From Salipaludibacillus sp047795645 (GTDB lineage: Bacteria; Bacillota; Bacilli; Bacillales; Salisediminibacteriaceae), in the NCBI RefSeq assembly GCF_047795645.1, contig NZ_CP181045.1, forward strand, positions 1,550,001 to 1,614,000: a stretch of 64,000 nt of DNA, given 5' to 3'. The notes beneath the pieces were generated by a model, which saw nothing but the letters and a program-made list of their open reading frames with translations, did no database searches and was not told the origin of the DNA. Made by a program: the position numbers and the translations under genes. The stretch's first letter is position 1. The number at the start of each line of letters is the position of its first letter. This document shows, in pieces, positions 45,926 to 54,563 of the stretch.

Positions 45926-46153
45926 TTCCATACGGCACAAGTTGCTTCTACCCTTTCCCTCCGATTTTGCTCTTCCATACGGCACAAGTTGCTTCCTCTT
46001 CTACCCTTTCCCTTCGATTTTCCTCTTTCATACGCCACAAGTTGCTCCCTCTTCTACCCTTTCCCTCTGATTTTCACCTTCCATACGGCACAAGTTGCTT
46101 CCTCTTCTACCATTTACCTTCGATTTTCCGCTTCCATACGGTTACAACAAGCG
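45926..46153. repeat. Four-unit tandem repeat, about 53 bp each
   Basis: Units begin TTCCATACGGCACAAGTTGC at 45926, 45973, 46027 and 46079, with a fifth partial start at 46132 (TTCCATACGG). Unit lengths are 47, 54, 52 and 53 bases; the first lacks a CCTCTT block. Identity between units is high by eye. Each contains a pyrimidine-rich middle (TCTTCTACCC). The array has few stop codons on either strand. It lies between miaB and the korAB terminator. The rest of 45726-45925 shows no gene or clear promoter. Confidence 0.9.
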
Positions 46154-46185
46154 AGCCACCTCTCTATCAATACTCCATTCCAAAC

Positions 46186-46216
46186 AAAAAAAGGCACCCC
46201 AAAGGGCACCTTTTTA
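46186..46216 (-). terminator. Intrinsic terminator of korAB
   Basis: AAGGCACCCC and GGGCACCTT form a stem around AAA, flanked by A and T runs, so the minus-strand transcript ends with seven T. Confidence 0.8.
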
Positions 46217-46263
46217 AAATAGAAATTAGCTAAACGCAGTTAAAGGCGTTCACTCTTTTCTTA

Positions 46264-47130
46264 TTACATAAACTCGCCAATTAATTCTTTAAATTGCTCT
46301 TTATCAAGATCTAAATCTTGAGAAGATAAGGCTTCATCTTTAAACCCTTTCACCAATGATTCATAGGCAGGTTTTTCTTTATTTTGATAAATAAGACCTG
46401 TCACTAAACCATCATGCTCCATAAGAGTCGTCATAGCTTGCGTTCGGTTGCTAGCATCATAGCCTTCAATTGTAGAAAGAGATGTTAAATTCTCTTTGAA
46501 CCAGTCATACGTGTTTACTTTATTAAACGTAACACAAGGACTGAATACATTAATAAATGAGAAACCTTTGTGTTGGATCCCTTGCTCAATTAACGACGTC
46601 AATTCTTTTAGATCACTAGAGAAACTTTGCGCAACAAAACTTCCACCTGCGGTAAGTGCCATTTCCATGACGCTTAATGATGTTTCAATCGATCCACCTG
46701 GTGTACTTTTCGTTTTGAATCCCATCTCACTTCGCGGAGATGTTTGTCCTTTTGTTAAACCGTAAATTTGATTATCCATAACAATATAAGTAACATCAAT
46801 GTTTCTACGAATCGCATGAATGGTATGACCCATACCAATCGCAAAACCATCACCGTCACCACCTGAAGCGATTACTGTTAGTTCACGGTTTGCCATTTTA
46901 ACTCCTTGCGCAATTGGTAAAGATCGTCCATGAATACCATGAAGACCATATGAATTAATATAACCTGAAATTCGTCCTGAACAACCTATTCCAGAAACAA
47001 CCGCTAGCTCCTCAGGAATGACATTTGTATTTGCTGCTGCACGCTGAATCGCAGCTTGAATAGAAAAGTCACCACAGCCTGGACACCAGTTTGGTTTTAC
47101 GTTATTTCTAAAATCCTTAAACGTTGCCAT
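46264..47130 (-). CDS. korB: 2-oxoglutarate (2-oxoacid):ferredoxin oxidoreductase, beta subunit
   Basis: A 288-residue thiamine-pyrophosphate subunit. NWCPGCGDFSIQAAIQRA with Cys16 and Cys19 (numbered from MATFKD) gives the Fe-S ligands, and VIASGGDGDGFAIGMGH with VMDNQIYGLTKGQTSP is the TPP/Mg site. The alpha/gamma partner is encoded just upstream, with 14 bases of overlap and an AAGGAGC ribosome site inside it. The frame open to 47190 is an extension into korA. The complex makes succinyl-CoA or another acyl-CoA with reduced ferredoxin. Confidence 0.93.
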   Translation of the reverse strand: MATFKDFRNNVKPNWCPGCGDFSIQAAIQRAAANTNVIPEELAVVSGIGCSGRISGYINSYGLHGIHGRSLPIAQGVKMANRELTVIASGGDGDGFAIGMGHTIHAIRRNIDVTYIVMDNQIYGLTKGQTSPRSEMGFKTKSTPGGSIETSLSVMEMALTAGGSFVAQSFSSDLKELTSLIEQGIQHKGFSFINVFSPCVTFNKVNTYDWFKENLTSLSTIEGYDASNRTQAMTTLMEHDGLVTGLIYQNKEKPAYESLVKGFKDEALSSQDLDLDKEQFKELIGEFM

Positions 47131-48874
47131 ATGCGAACAGCTCCTTACACTTGTTATGAATTTCTGATGGTAAAAATGGGTTTCCATCATATTTAAGAAT
47201 CGATTCTACTTTATCAATCTTTGCATTCATTTTGATTAATTGTGCTACTTGACCCGTCGCATTATTTTCAACAACGACAACTTTTTTAGCTTTATCAATC
47301 ATTCCTTGTAACTCATCCGTTGGGAAAGGATGCAATAATCTAATTTGACCATGATTCACTTTCAAGCCGTCCTCTTCCATACGAGGGAGCATTTCTTGAA
47401 TTGTCCCTCTAGTAGAATTGACACCAATGACTAGTAAATCTGCATCATCATGTTTTTCATCCTTAAAGATAGGGTCAGGGAATTTAGTAACCAAAGGATT
47501 AAGTTTTCTCATTCTTTTATCCATTTGAGCAATTCTGTTTTCAGGACTCTCAGATGGTTTCCCTTGCTCGTTGTGTTCGACACCAGTTACATGGTGTAAT
47601 CCGTGTTTCATACCTGGAATTACTCGTTTTGAAACGCCATCTTCCGTAACTTCATACCGCTTGAAGTATACACCTTTTTCTTGTTCAGGCAATTCTTCTT
47701 TCCTGTCAAGTTTTCCACGACGAATTTCTACTTTCTCAAAGTCTAGTGGATTAACAGTCTGTTTTCCTAACGATAATGCGAGATCAGTCATGATAATCAC
47801 TGGAACTTGATACTCTTCCGCAATATTAAATGCTTCAATTGTATCATAAAAAGCTTCTTCAACAGTGGAAGGTGCCATAACTACCTTTGGAATTTCACCA
47901 TGCGTTCCATAAATCATCGCAAATATATCTGATTGCTCTTGTTTTGTTGGTAAACCAGTACTTGGCCCACCTCGTTGTGTATCAATAATGACTAATGGAG
48001 TTTCCGTAATTCCACTAAGTCCAATCGCTTCCATCATAAGAGATAATCCAGGTCCTGCAGAAGCCGTTAATGAGCGAACTCCAGCATAATTAGCACCAAT
48101 GGCCATTGTAGCTGCTGCAATTTCGTCTTCTGTTTGGATAACTGTCCCACCATATTCAGGTAATTTTTTGATCAAGTATTCCATAATTTCTGATGCGGGC
48201 GTGATTGGATATGCAGGCATAAACCTTGCTCCCCCTGTGAGAGCCCCTAATGCAATCGCATCATTTCCAATCATAAATAGTCTATTTTGTCCATCTGCTG
48301 CATCTAGTTTAAAATCACCCAATTTACCAGCTGATTCTTTCTCAAAATATTCAGCTCCAGCACGAATCGCATCCATATTTTTCGAAACGACGGATTCACC
48401 TTTTTTCAAAAAGATTTGCTCAACGACAGACTTGAATATATCTGTATCAACACCAATTAATGAAGCTGATGCTCCAACTGCGACCATGTTTTTCATTAAA
48501 GATGTACCTAATTCAGTAGCCATTTCTGTAAATGGTATTGAAAATAATTTTGCATGTGAACCTTCTGGTAGTTTAGGAGCAAACTTACTATCTCCAATAA
48601 CGACTCCACCATTACTAAGTTCATGTAAATTTACGTCAATCGTTTCTTGGTCAAAAGCAACTAGTATATCTAAGTCATCCGAGATCGAATTCGTTGCGAA
48701 TGTACTAACTCGAATCTTATTATTCGTGTGACCACCCTTAATACGAGAAGAAAAATGACGGTACCCATATAAATAATATCCTTGGCGGTTCAACGCCATT
48801 GAAAAAATTTCACCCGTACTTTCAATTCCTTCGCCTTGCTGACCGCCAACTTTCCATGAAAGTTGATTAATCAT
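47117..48874 (-). CDS. korA: 2-oxoglutarate (2-oxoacid):ferredoxin oxidoreductase, fused gamma/alpha subunit
   Basis: A 585-residue fusion. The first 180 residues are the gamma domain (SWKVGGQQGEGIESTGEIFS), and from about 200 the alpha domain begins (GNDAIALGALTGGARFMPAYPITPASEIMEYL split into family blocks), with SAGPGLSLMMEAIGLS and TQRGGPSTGLPTKQEQSD. This is the two-gene KorAB arrangement common in aerobic bacilli. It is the first gene of the pair; the 570 bases upstream show no other gene, and no convincing promoter was found. Confidence 0.93.
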   Translation of the reverse strand: MINQLSWKVGGQQGEGIESTGEIFSMALNRQGYYLYGYRHFSSRIKGGHTNNKIRVSTFATNSISDDLDILVAFDQETIDVNLHELSNGGVVIGDSKFAPKLPEGSHAKLFSIPFTEMATELGTSLMKNMVAVGASASLIGVDTDIFKSVVEQIFLKKGESVVSKNMDAIRAGAEYFEKESAGKLGDFKLDAADGQNRLFMIGNDAIALGALTGGARFMPAYPITPASEIMEYLIKKLPEYGGTVIQTEDEIAAATMAIGANYAGVRSLTASAGPGLSLMMEAIGLSGITETPLVIIDTQRGGPSTGLPTKQEQSDIFAMIYGTHGEIPKVVMAPSTVEEAFYDTIEAFNIAEEYQVPVIIMTDLALSLGKQTVNPLDFEKVEIRRGKLDRKEELPEQEKGVYFKRYEVTEDGVSKRVIPGMKHGLHHVTGVEHNEQGKPSESPENRIAQMDKRMRKLNPLVTKFPDPIFKDEKHDDADLLVIGVNSTRGTIQEMLPRMEEDGLKVNHGQIRLLHPFPTDELQGMIDKAKKVVVVENNATGQVAQLIKMNAKIDKVESILKYDGNPFLPSEIHNKCKELFAYGNV

Positions 48875-49323
48875 TTACTACACCCCTTTTATAATATGAC
48901 AATGAAAATCCTCACAAAGTTGACACAATGCGAATGTGATTACATTCATATTATGCACCTCAACTATGTACCTTAGTGGTGTGAAGTATAATTGTTTGAA
49001 CAGTGGGATTAAAATATCTTAACTTCCGAGATATCATTTACTTAATTTAATAATAAAATGAAATAATACTCTCTTTGAGAAAAAGTTCAATTAACAATTA
49101 TAAAACAACAGGTGTTCTCATGTCGATTTCAAACCTACCTTTATATTGTAACATAACTTTCACATTTACATGAAGCAAGAAAATTCAAATTTTTTAACAA
49201 AAGGAATTAAATCTGCTTCCTACGACTAGTAACTGTTAAAAAAACCTAATAATACAGGCTTTCACTTTCAATATTTAGCTTCATATAAATCAACTGAAAA
49301 AATAAAAAATTCATTATTCGTTA

Positions 49324-49422
49324 GAAAAACTTGGCTTATCGTCAAGTCATGCATGGCGAAAACCTTCGTTTCTCTTACACTTTAACCCTTTAGCTAAGTA
49401 AAACACTCTTAAAGTACAAAAA
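49324..49422 (+). repeat. 99-bp intergenic repeat, copy A
   Basis: Begins GAAAAACTTGGCTTATCGTC and ends TTAAAGTACAAAAAA. It aligns without gaps to 50968-51066, with about 17 mismatches by hand count, mostly transitions. It carries ACTTTAA and TTAAAGT arms about 35 bases apart. It is directly next to the spoVS terminator. The rest of 48875-49453 holds no gene. Confidence 0.85.
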
Positions 49423-49447
49423 AACTCGACAGAATAACTGTCGAGTT
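49423..49447 (-). terminator. Intrinsic terminator of spoVS
   Basis: AACTCGACAG and CTGTCGAGTT form a perfect 10-bp stem around AATAA, followed on the minus strand by a run of T. Confidence 0.85.
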
Positions 49448-49453
49448 GATATT

Positions 49454-49714
49454 TTATCTTGGTTCAACAATTAATTTAATTGCTGTTCGTTCTTCTCCAT
49501 CAATTTCTATGTCAGTAAATGCAGGAATACAAATGAGGTCAATTCCACTAGGAGCAACAAACCCTCGAGCTATAGCAACTGCTTTTACCGATTGGTTTAA
49601 GGCGCCTGCACCAATTGCTTGCATTTCTGCGTGTCCTCTTTCACGAATAACTCCTGCTAGCGCACCAGCTACAGAATTAGGATTGGATTTTGCTGAAACT
49701 TTTAATACTTCCAT
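49454..49714 (-). CDS. spoVS: Stage V sporulation protein S
   Basis: An 86-residue SpoVS: EVLKVSAKSNPNSVAGALAG at the start, GAGALNQSVKAVAIARGFVA in the middle and TDIEIDGEERTAIKL at the end, an Alba-like fold. In B. subtilis it is SigH-dependent and affects septation and coat assembly. AAGGAGG precedes the ATG. It has its own terminator. The 361 bases to ymdB contain the spoVS promoter region, which I could not resolve. Confidence 0.96.
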   Translation of the reverse strand: MEVLKVSAKSNPNSVAGALAGVIRERGHAEMQAIGAGALNQSVKAVAIARGFVAPSGIDLICIPAFTDIEIDGEERTAIKLIVEPR

Positions 49715-50013
49715 TTCAGTACCTCCTTAAGGATTAGTGATGATTGTTAGTAGATTGATCAAACACCGTGATAATTAAGATTATGAAGTTATCATAAGAA
49801 TGTCCATCTTCTATAAATACTGATTACATGAACAATACCTCTTTTTGTATATATTCAAAACCAAAAAATATATACTTTTTTTGTACCATTTCTAACACTA
49901 CACTCATAATTTACAATGAAAACGGCATCTTTGATTAGCATTTTGCAAAATTTAGAGAATTTATTTCGCGATCATCCAACTTCTAACCATATTCCTTAAC
50001 CTAACTCCTTAAA

Positions 50014-50031
50014 GACAACTCAGTAGTTGTC
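50014..50031 (-). terminator. Possible weak terminator of ymdB
   Basis: GACAACT and AGTTGTC form a 7-bp stem around CAGT, but only TTT follows on the minus strand. Confidence 0.35.
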
Positions 50032-50075
50032 GTTCTCCACATCAACATAAAAGATCTCTCTTAAATCAAGCTATG

Positions 50076-50870
50076 TTAATCAAAAAATGGCCGTTCCTCA
50101 TTAATAGAGATACGCTCAATTTTTGTTGCTTTTCCAGTATGGTTATCCAGCTGAATAACCACTCCGTTACATTGTTCCCTCCCTGCAGTTACTTCAAACC
50201 TAGCAGGTAAATTCGTTAAAAATCGTTGAATAATAACATCTCGATCCATCCCTAAAATACCGTCATACGGACCTGTCATCCCAACATCCGAAATATATGC
50301 CGTACCATTTGGCAAAATCCGTTCATCAGCCGTTTGTGTATGTGTATGTGTTCCAACAACAGCAGATACTTCACCGTCTAAAAACCATCCAACAGCTTGC
50401 TTTTCACTCGTAGCTTCTGCATGAAAATCGACAAATATAAATGGGGTCTCTTCTTTTACTATTTTTACAATCTCATCAAGTTTTTTAAATGGGCAGTCAC
50501 TAGGTGGCATAAAAACTCTGCCCTGAGCATTGATCACGGCGATCTTTTTATTCCCTACCTTTTTAATGACATAACCTTTCCCTGGATTACCTTCAGGGAA
50601 ATTAGCTGGACGGATTAAATTGGGGACATCATCTATAAATTCAAAGATGTCTTTTTTATCCCATGTATGGTTTCCCATTGTCATGATATCTGCACCAATT
50701 TCATGAATTTCTTGGTATATTTTTTTCGTTAACCCTTTTCCTCCCGCCGCATTTTCGCTATTTACAATCGTAACATCAGGACGGTACTTTGATTTTAATT
50801 TTGGTAAATACTCCTTCAACGCATTTCTTCCTGGAGAGCCAACGATATCTCCTATAAACAAAATTTTCAT
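50076..50870 (-). CDS. ymdB: Cyclic-nucleotide phosphodiesterase YmdB
   Basis: A 264-residue metallophosphoesterase. MKILFIGDIVGSPGRNALKE, NSENAAGGKGLTKK, TMGNHTWDKKDIFEFID and VDFHAEATSEK with VVGTHTHTQTADERI carry the metal-binding Asp, Asn and His residues. In B. subtilis YmdB controls the switch between motility and biofilm and lies next to rny. The gene follows rny after about 340 bases that include the rny terminator and a 99-bp repeat, so it is probably not simply read through. Confidence 0.94.
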   Translation of the reverse strand: MKILFIGDIVGSPGRNALKEYLPKLKSKYRPDVTIVNSENAAGGKGLTKKIYQEIHEIGADIMTMGNHTWDKKDIFEFIDDVPNLIRPANFPEGNPGKGYVIKKVGNKKIAVINAQGRVFMPPSDCPFKKLDEIVKIVKEETPFIFVDFHAEATSEKQAVGWFLDGEVSAVVGTHTHTQTADERILPNGTAYISDVGMTGPYDGILGMDRDVIIQRFLTNLPARFEVTAGREQCNGVVIQLDNHTGKATKIERISINEERPFFD

Positions 50871-50967
50871 AACATACTCCTTTTAACAAATATTGATGTG
50901 CCTTTTGAAATCAAAAACTATTTCTATTTTATCAGCTTTAAAGAAAAAACTATAAACTTAATAATTC

Positions 50968-51066
50968 GAAAAACTTAGCTTGTCGCCAAGTCCTTCATGG
51001 CAAAAGCTTTAGTTTTTCTTATACTTTAATTCTTTAGCAAAGTTAAACATTCTTAAAGTACAAAAA
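50968..51066 (+). repeat. 99-bp intergenic repeat, copy B
   Basis: Same orientation as copy A (49324-49422) and about 83% identical by hand count. It lies between the rny terminator and ymdB. TACTTTAA and TTAAAGTA arms are kept. Nothing else is seen in 50871-51185. Confidence 0.85.
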
Positions 51067-51186
51067 CAACCCTCTAAAGGATTTTCGTGAATGTCAACAA
51101 ATCTTACTTCACTCCACTTCAGTTTACTCTATTATTTAGTGAGGACCAACCTAAAGCTAACGACAATTTGTGACTATATAAAAGAA

Positions 51187-51215
51187 AAATAAAGTGGCAA
51201 AAGCACCACTTTATT
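51187..51215 (-). terminator. Intrinsic terminator of rny
   Basis: AAATAAAGTGG and CCACTTTATTT form a stem around CAAAAGCA. It overlaps the rny stop codon and ends with a T-rich tract on the minus strand. Confidence 0.8.
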
Positions 51216-52773
51216 TCGCATACTCAACTGCCCGTGTTTCACGAATAACTGTCACTTTTATGTGACCAGGGTAATCAAGTTCATCTTCAATTTTCTTCGT
51301 AATATCTCTAGCAAGACTGTAAGAATCTTCATCGCTAATGAAATCTGGCTTAACCATAATACGAACTTCTCGTCCAGCTTGAATTGCGTAAGTTTTTTCA
51401 ACGCCTTCAAAGGACTCGGAAATTTCTTCTAGTTTCTCTAGTCGTTTAATATATGTTTCTAACGTTTCCCGTCTAGCACCTGGTCTAGCAGCTGACAAGG
51501 CATCTGCTGCAGCTACTAACGTAGAAATAACAGATGTTGATTCTGTATCTCCGTGGTGAGAAGCAATACTGTTTATTACAACTGGATGTTCTTTGTATTT
51601 CGTTCCTAATTCAACACCAATTTCAACATGACTTCCCTCAACCTCGTGATCAATCGCTTTTCCAAGGTCATGTAAAAGACCAGCGCGACGAGCTAATTGA
51701 ACATCTTCACCCAATTCAGCTGCCATAATACCACTTAAGTGAGCAACTTCCACTGAGTGTTTTAAGACATTTTGGCCATAACTTGTACGAAATTTTAGAC
51801 GACCTAAGATTTTAATTAAGTCTGGGTGCAAGTTATGAATACCCATTTCAAAGGTAGTTTGTTCTCCATACTCACGAATTAACTCATCAACTTCTCTTCT
51901 TGCTTTGTCAACGGTTTCTTCAATTCGAGCTGGGTGAATACGACCATCTTGGACTAGCTTTTCTAATGTTGTTTTGGCAATTTCTCTACGTATAGGGTCA
52001 AAACCAGACAATATCACCGCTTCTGGTGTGTCGTCAATGATTAGATCAATTCCCGTCAACGTCTCTAAAGCACGAATATTTCGACCTTCTCTTCCAATGA
52101 TTCGGCCTTTCATCTCATCATTTGGCAAATTAACAACAGAAACTGTTGTTTCTGCTACATGGTCTGCTGCACATCTCTGAATAGATAAAGAAAGAATCTC
52201 TTTCGCTTTTTTATCCGCTTCTTCTTTAGCTCTCGTAACGGATTCCTTTACGAAAATGGCTTTCTCATGTGTTAATTCATTTTCTACAGTCTTCATAATA
52301 ATTTCTTTTGCTTCATCTCTTGAGAAAGCAGAAATTCTTTCTAATTCTTGTTGTTGTTGTTTCACTATCTCCTCGACTTTGCTATTCATCTCGTCGATTT
52401 CATGCTGACGTTTTGACAAGCGCTCTTCTCGTTTTTCAAGAGTCTCTTCCTTTTTGTCCAACGTTTCACTTTTTCGATCCAAAACTTCTTCTTTTTGCAC
52501 CAACCGATTCTCTTGCTTATGAACATCGTTTCTGCGATCACGGACTTCTTTTTCAGCTTCCATACGAAGCTTATGAGCTTCATCTTTAGCTTCTAAGATT
52601 GCTTCCTTTTTACTGGAGTCCGCTTCTCGCGTAGCATCTTCAATCGTTTTTCGAGCCAGAGCTTCTGCACTCGAGATTTTAGCTTCTGCGATAGATTTGC
52701 GAACGAAGTATCCAATCAAGATAGAAATTGCTGCAGTGAATAGCAAAATGAGGATTTGTATGATCAGATCCAA
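51211..52773 (-). CDS. rny: Ribonuclease Y
   Basis: A 520-residue RNase Y. Residues 1-23 are a membrane anchor (LIIQILILLFTAAISILIGYF), then a long charged coiled coil to about 200, a KH domain (GRIIGREGRNIRALETLTGI), and an HD domain with LLHDLGKAIDHEVEG and SHHGDTESTS. It starts decay of many mRNAs at the membrane. Length is exactly typical. A SigA promoter is visible upstream and a terminator overlaps its end, so it is a single-gene unit. Confidence 0.96.
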   Translation of the reverse strand: MDLIIQILILLFTAAISILIGYFVRKSIAEAKISSAEALARKTIEDATREADSSKKEAILEAKDEAHKLRMEAEKEVRDRRNDVHKQENRLVQKEEVLDRKSETLDKKEETLEKREERLSKRQHEIDEMNSKVEEIVKQQQQELERISAFSRDEAKEIIMKTVENELTHEKAIFVKESVTRAKEEADKKAKEILSLSIQRCAADHVAETTVSVVNLPNDEMKGRIIGREGRNIRALETLTGIDLIIDDTPEAVILSGFDPIRREIAKTTLEKLVQDGRIHPARIEETVDKARREVDELIREYGEQTTFEMGIHNLHPDLIKILGRLKFRTSYGQNVLKHSVEVAHLSGIMAAELGEDVQLARRAGLLHDLGKAIDHEVEGSHVEIGVELGTKYKEHPVVINSIASHHGDTESTSVISTLVAAADALSAARPGARRETLETYIKRLEKLEEISESFEGVEKTYAIQAGREVRIMVKPDFISDEDSYSLARDITKKIEDELDYPGHIKVTVIRETRAVEYAK

Positions 52774-52914
52774 GACTGATTCACCTCCTCATGCTATTTC
52801 TTAGCTAAAAAATCATTCATTTCTTTTTCAAGTTAATCATTTTCATAAATAAAGCATCTAAATACATCCTGTACAACTTTAAATAAACAGTCGTTTAATG
52901 CAGTATTCTCACTA

Positions 52915-52943
52915 ATTGTATGTCTCATTATCGATAATGTCAA
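52915..52943 (-). promoter_or_regulatory. SigA promoter of rny
   Basis: On the minus strand, TTGACA (52938-52943) and TACAAT (52915-52920) are separated by 17 bases, giving a leader of about 140 bases before the rny start. The other DNA between rny and recA (52774-53247) shows only this and the recA terminator. Confidence 0.75.
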
Positions 52944-53160
52944 GCACTGGTAGCGGCTCCAAACTGAATCAAACTAGAATTCCTGATTGTTAATAACTAA
53001 TATCTCTATAAAACTAACCAAAAGAGTTATTATCACTTAAGAAAGTGTCATACTCTTTTGAATGTAAATTAAAAAGAACAACTCTTCTTTACAGATTAAA
53101 TTCTATCTTTCACCCATATTAATACTTGTTAAAAAGTAGCGTTTAAATAACATTTACTCC

Positions 53161-53211
53161 TAACTAAAACAACCTTAGGCTACTATAATTAGCTTAAGGT
53201 TGTTTTAGTTT
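53161..53211 (-). terminator. Long hairpin terminator of recA
   Basis: AACTAAAACAACCTTA and TAAGGTTGTTTTAGTT pair in a stem of about 20 bp with one mismatch around the centre. No long T-run follows, but the stem itself is T-rich on its 3' side. Confidence 0.65.
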
Positions 53212-53247
53212 AATAAACATATGCTAGTAAAAATGATAGGTGAGTTT

Positions 53248-54327
53248 TTATTTTTGTTCTAATTTTGCTGTCACTTGATCTTTAGATGATTCTTTAGACG
53301 AATCCTTACCTACGTCTTTAGAAACTGCCTCTTCTTTCGGCTCTACCAATCCATGATATTCACGAATCTTCATGTCAATCTCACCAGCAATTTTTGAGTT
53401 TTCTTTCAAAAATTGTTTTGCGTTTTCACGACCTTGTCCCATTCTTTCTTCATTATAGGAGTACCACGCACCGCTTTTAACAACAATATCTAATTCCGAA
53501 CCAATATCAAGTATTGAACCTTCTCTAGAAATCCCAAGACCATACATAATGTCTACTTCAGCAGTTCTAAACGGAGGTGCTACTTTGTTTTTTACTACTT
53601 TTAACTTTGTTTTATTTCCCATAATATCGTTTCCTTGTTTCAGTTGTTCCGCTCTTCGCACTTCTAAACGAACAGAAGCGTAGAACTTAAGGGCGCGCCC
53701 ACCAGGAGTTGTTTCTGGGTTTCCAAACATAATGCCAACTTTTTCACGGATTTGGTTAATAAACATAACGATCGTTTTCGATTTGCTAACTGCTCCAGAA
53801 AGCTTACGTAAAGCTTGAGACATAAGTCGAGCTTGAAGCCCTACATGACTGTCACCCATTTCACCTTCGATTTCTGCTTTTGGAACAAGTGCTGCAACAG
53901 AGTCGACGATGACAATGTCAATAGCTCCACTTCGTACAAGCGCTTCTGCGATTTCCAAACCTTGCTCACCTGTATCAGGCTGTGATAATAGTAATTCATC
54001 AATATTAACACCTAAATTTTGAGCATAAACAGGATCGAGCGCGTGCTCTGCATCAATAAATGCCGCTTGTCCACCATTTCGTTGAACTTCAGCAATCGCA
54101 TGAAGAGCAACCGTTGTTTTACCTGATGATTCTGGTCCATAAACCTCAATTACTCGTCCACGAGGATAACCACCAACGCCTAACGCAATATCCAATGCTA
54201 ATGTTCCACTAGATATAGTGGATACTCTTTGTCCTGCTTGTTCTCCTAATTTCATGATAGAACCTTTTCCATATTGCTTTTCAATTTGCTTTAACGCCAT
54301 GTCTAATGCTTGTTTTCGATCTGACAT
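53248..54327 (-). CDS. recA: Recombinase RecA
   Basis: A 359-residue RecA. It starts SDRKQALDMALKQIEKQYGK. The P-loop is GPESSGKT at 64-71, followed by FIDAEHALDP, IVDSVAALVPKAEIEGEMGD and loop L2 NQIREKVGIMFGNPETTPGG. The acidic, Lys- and Ser-rich C terminus is typical. Start chosen at ATG 54327 (AAAGGAG upstream); the frame to 54354 is not family-like. A LexA box and a consensus SigA promoter lie upstream. In most Bacilli recA follows cinA directly; here a helicase gene lies between. Confidence 0.97.
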   Translation of the reverse strand: MSDRKQALDMALKQIEKQYGKGSIMKLGEQAGQRVSTISSGTLALDIALGVGGYPRGRVIEVYGPESSGKTTVALHAIAEVQRNGGQAAFIDAEHALDPVYAQNLGVNIDELLLSQPDTGEQGLEIAEALVRSGAIDIVIVDSVAALVPKAEIEGEMGDSHVGLQARLMSQALRKLSGAVSKSKTIVMFINQIREKVGIMFGNPETTPGGRALKFYASVRLEVRRAEQLKQGNDIMGNKTKLKVVKNKVAPPFRTAEVDIMYGLGISREGSILDIGSELDIVVKSGAWYSYNEERMGQGRENAKQFLKENSKIAGEIDMKIREYHGLVEPKEEAVSKDVGKDSSKESSKDQVTAKLEQK

Positions 54328-54417
54328 TGTTACATTCGCTCCTTTATATATCAATTCATTATTTCTAATGCAAACTCATTTCTTACTATAAATATAAAAT
54401 CTATTGCTCCTTATTTA

Positions 54418-54431
54418 CAAACATCCGTTCG
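54418..54431 (-). promoter_or_regulatory. LexA (DinR) box of recA
   Basis: CGAACGGATGTTTG matches the Bacillus SOS consensus CGAAC-N4-GTTCG with one mismatch. It lies directly downstream of the -10 box, in a position to block transcription until LexA is cleaved. Confidence 0.85.
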
Positions 54432-54437
54432 CTTATA

Positions 54438-54466
54438 ATTATAGACGGAAAAATCCACCTTGTCAA
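54438..54466 (-). promoter_or_regulatory. SigA promoter of recA
   Basis: TTGACA (54461-54466) and TATAAT (54438-54443) with a 17-base spacer, a perfect consensus match on the minus strand. The -35 lies inside the loop of the upstream helicase terminator. Confidence 0.9.
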
Positions 54467-54484
54467 AGGTTAAGGCGGATTTAT
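54452..54484 (-). terminator. Intrinsic terminator of the DEAD-box helicase gene
   Basis: AAATCCACCTT and AAGGCGGATTT pair (one G-U) around GTCAAAGGTT; on the minus strand TTTTT follows. It overlaps the recA -35 and spacer. Confidence 0.75.
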
Positions 54485-54563
54485 TTAAAAATTATATTTT
54501 ACTTGTCGTATACAAAATCAGACGGTATCTCATCAACAGTGAACGTTTATTATTAATTAAAAA

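Noticed and set aside
45926..46153. Tandem repeat as a CRISPR array
   Set aside because: Units are contiguous with no unique spacers of constant size, and no cas genes are near.
45837..46233. Several open frames on both strands across the tandem repeat
   Set aside because: They arise because the 53-bp repeat has few stops. There are no ribosome sites and none is like a known protein.
48890..48930. Promoter directly before korA
   Set aside because: A TTGTGA / TTATAA pair would start transcription inside the ribosome site, so it is not convincing.
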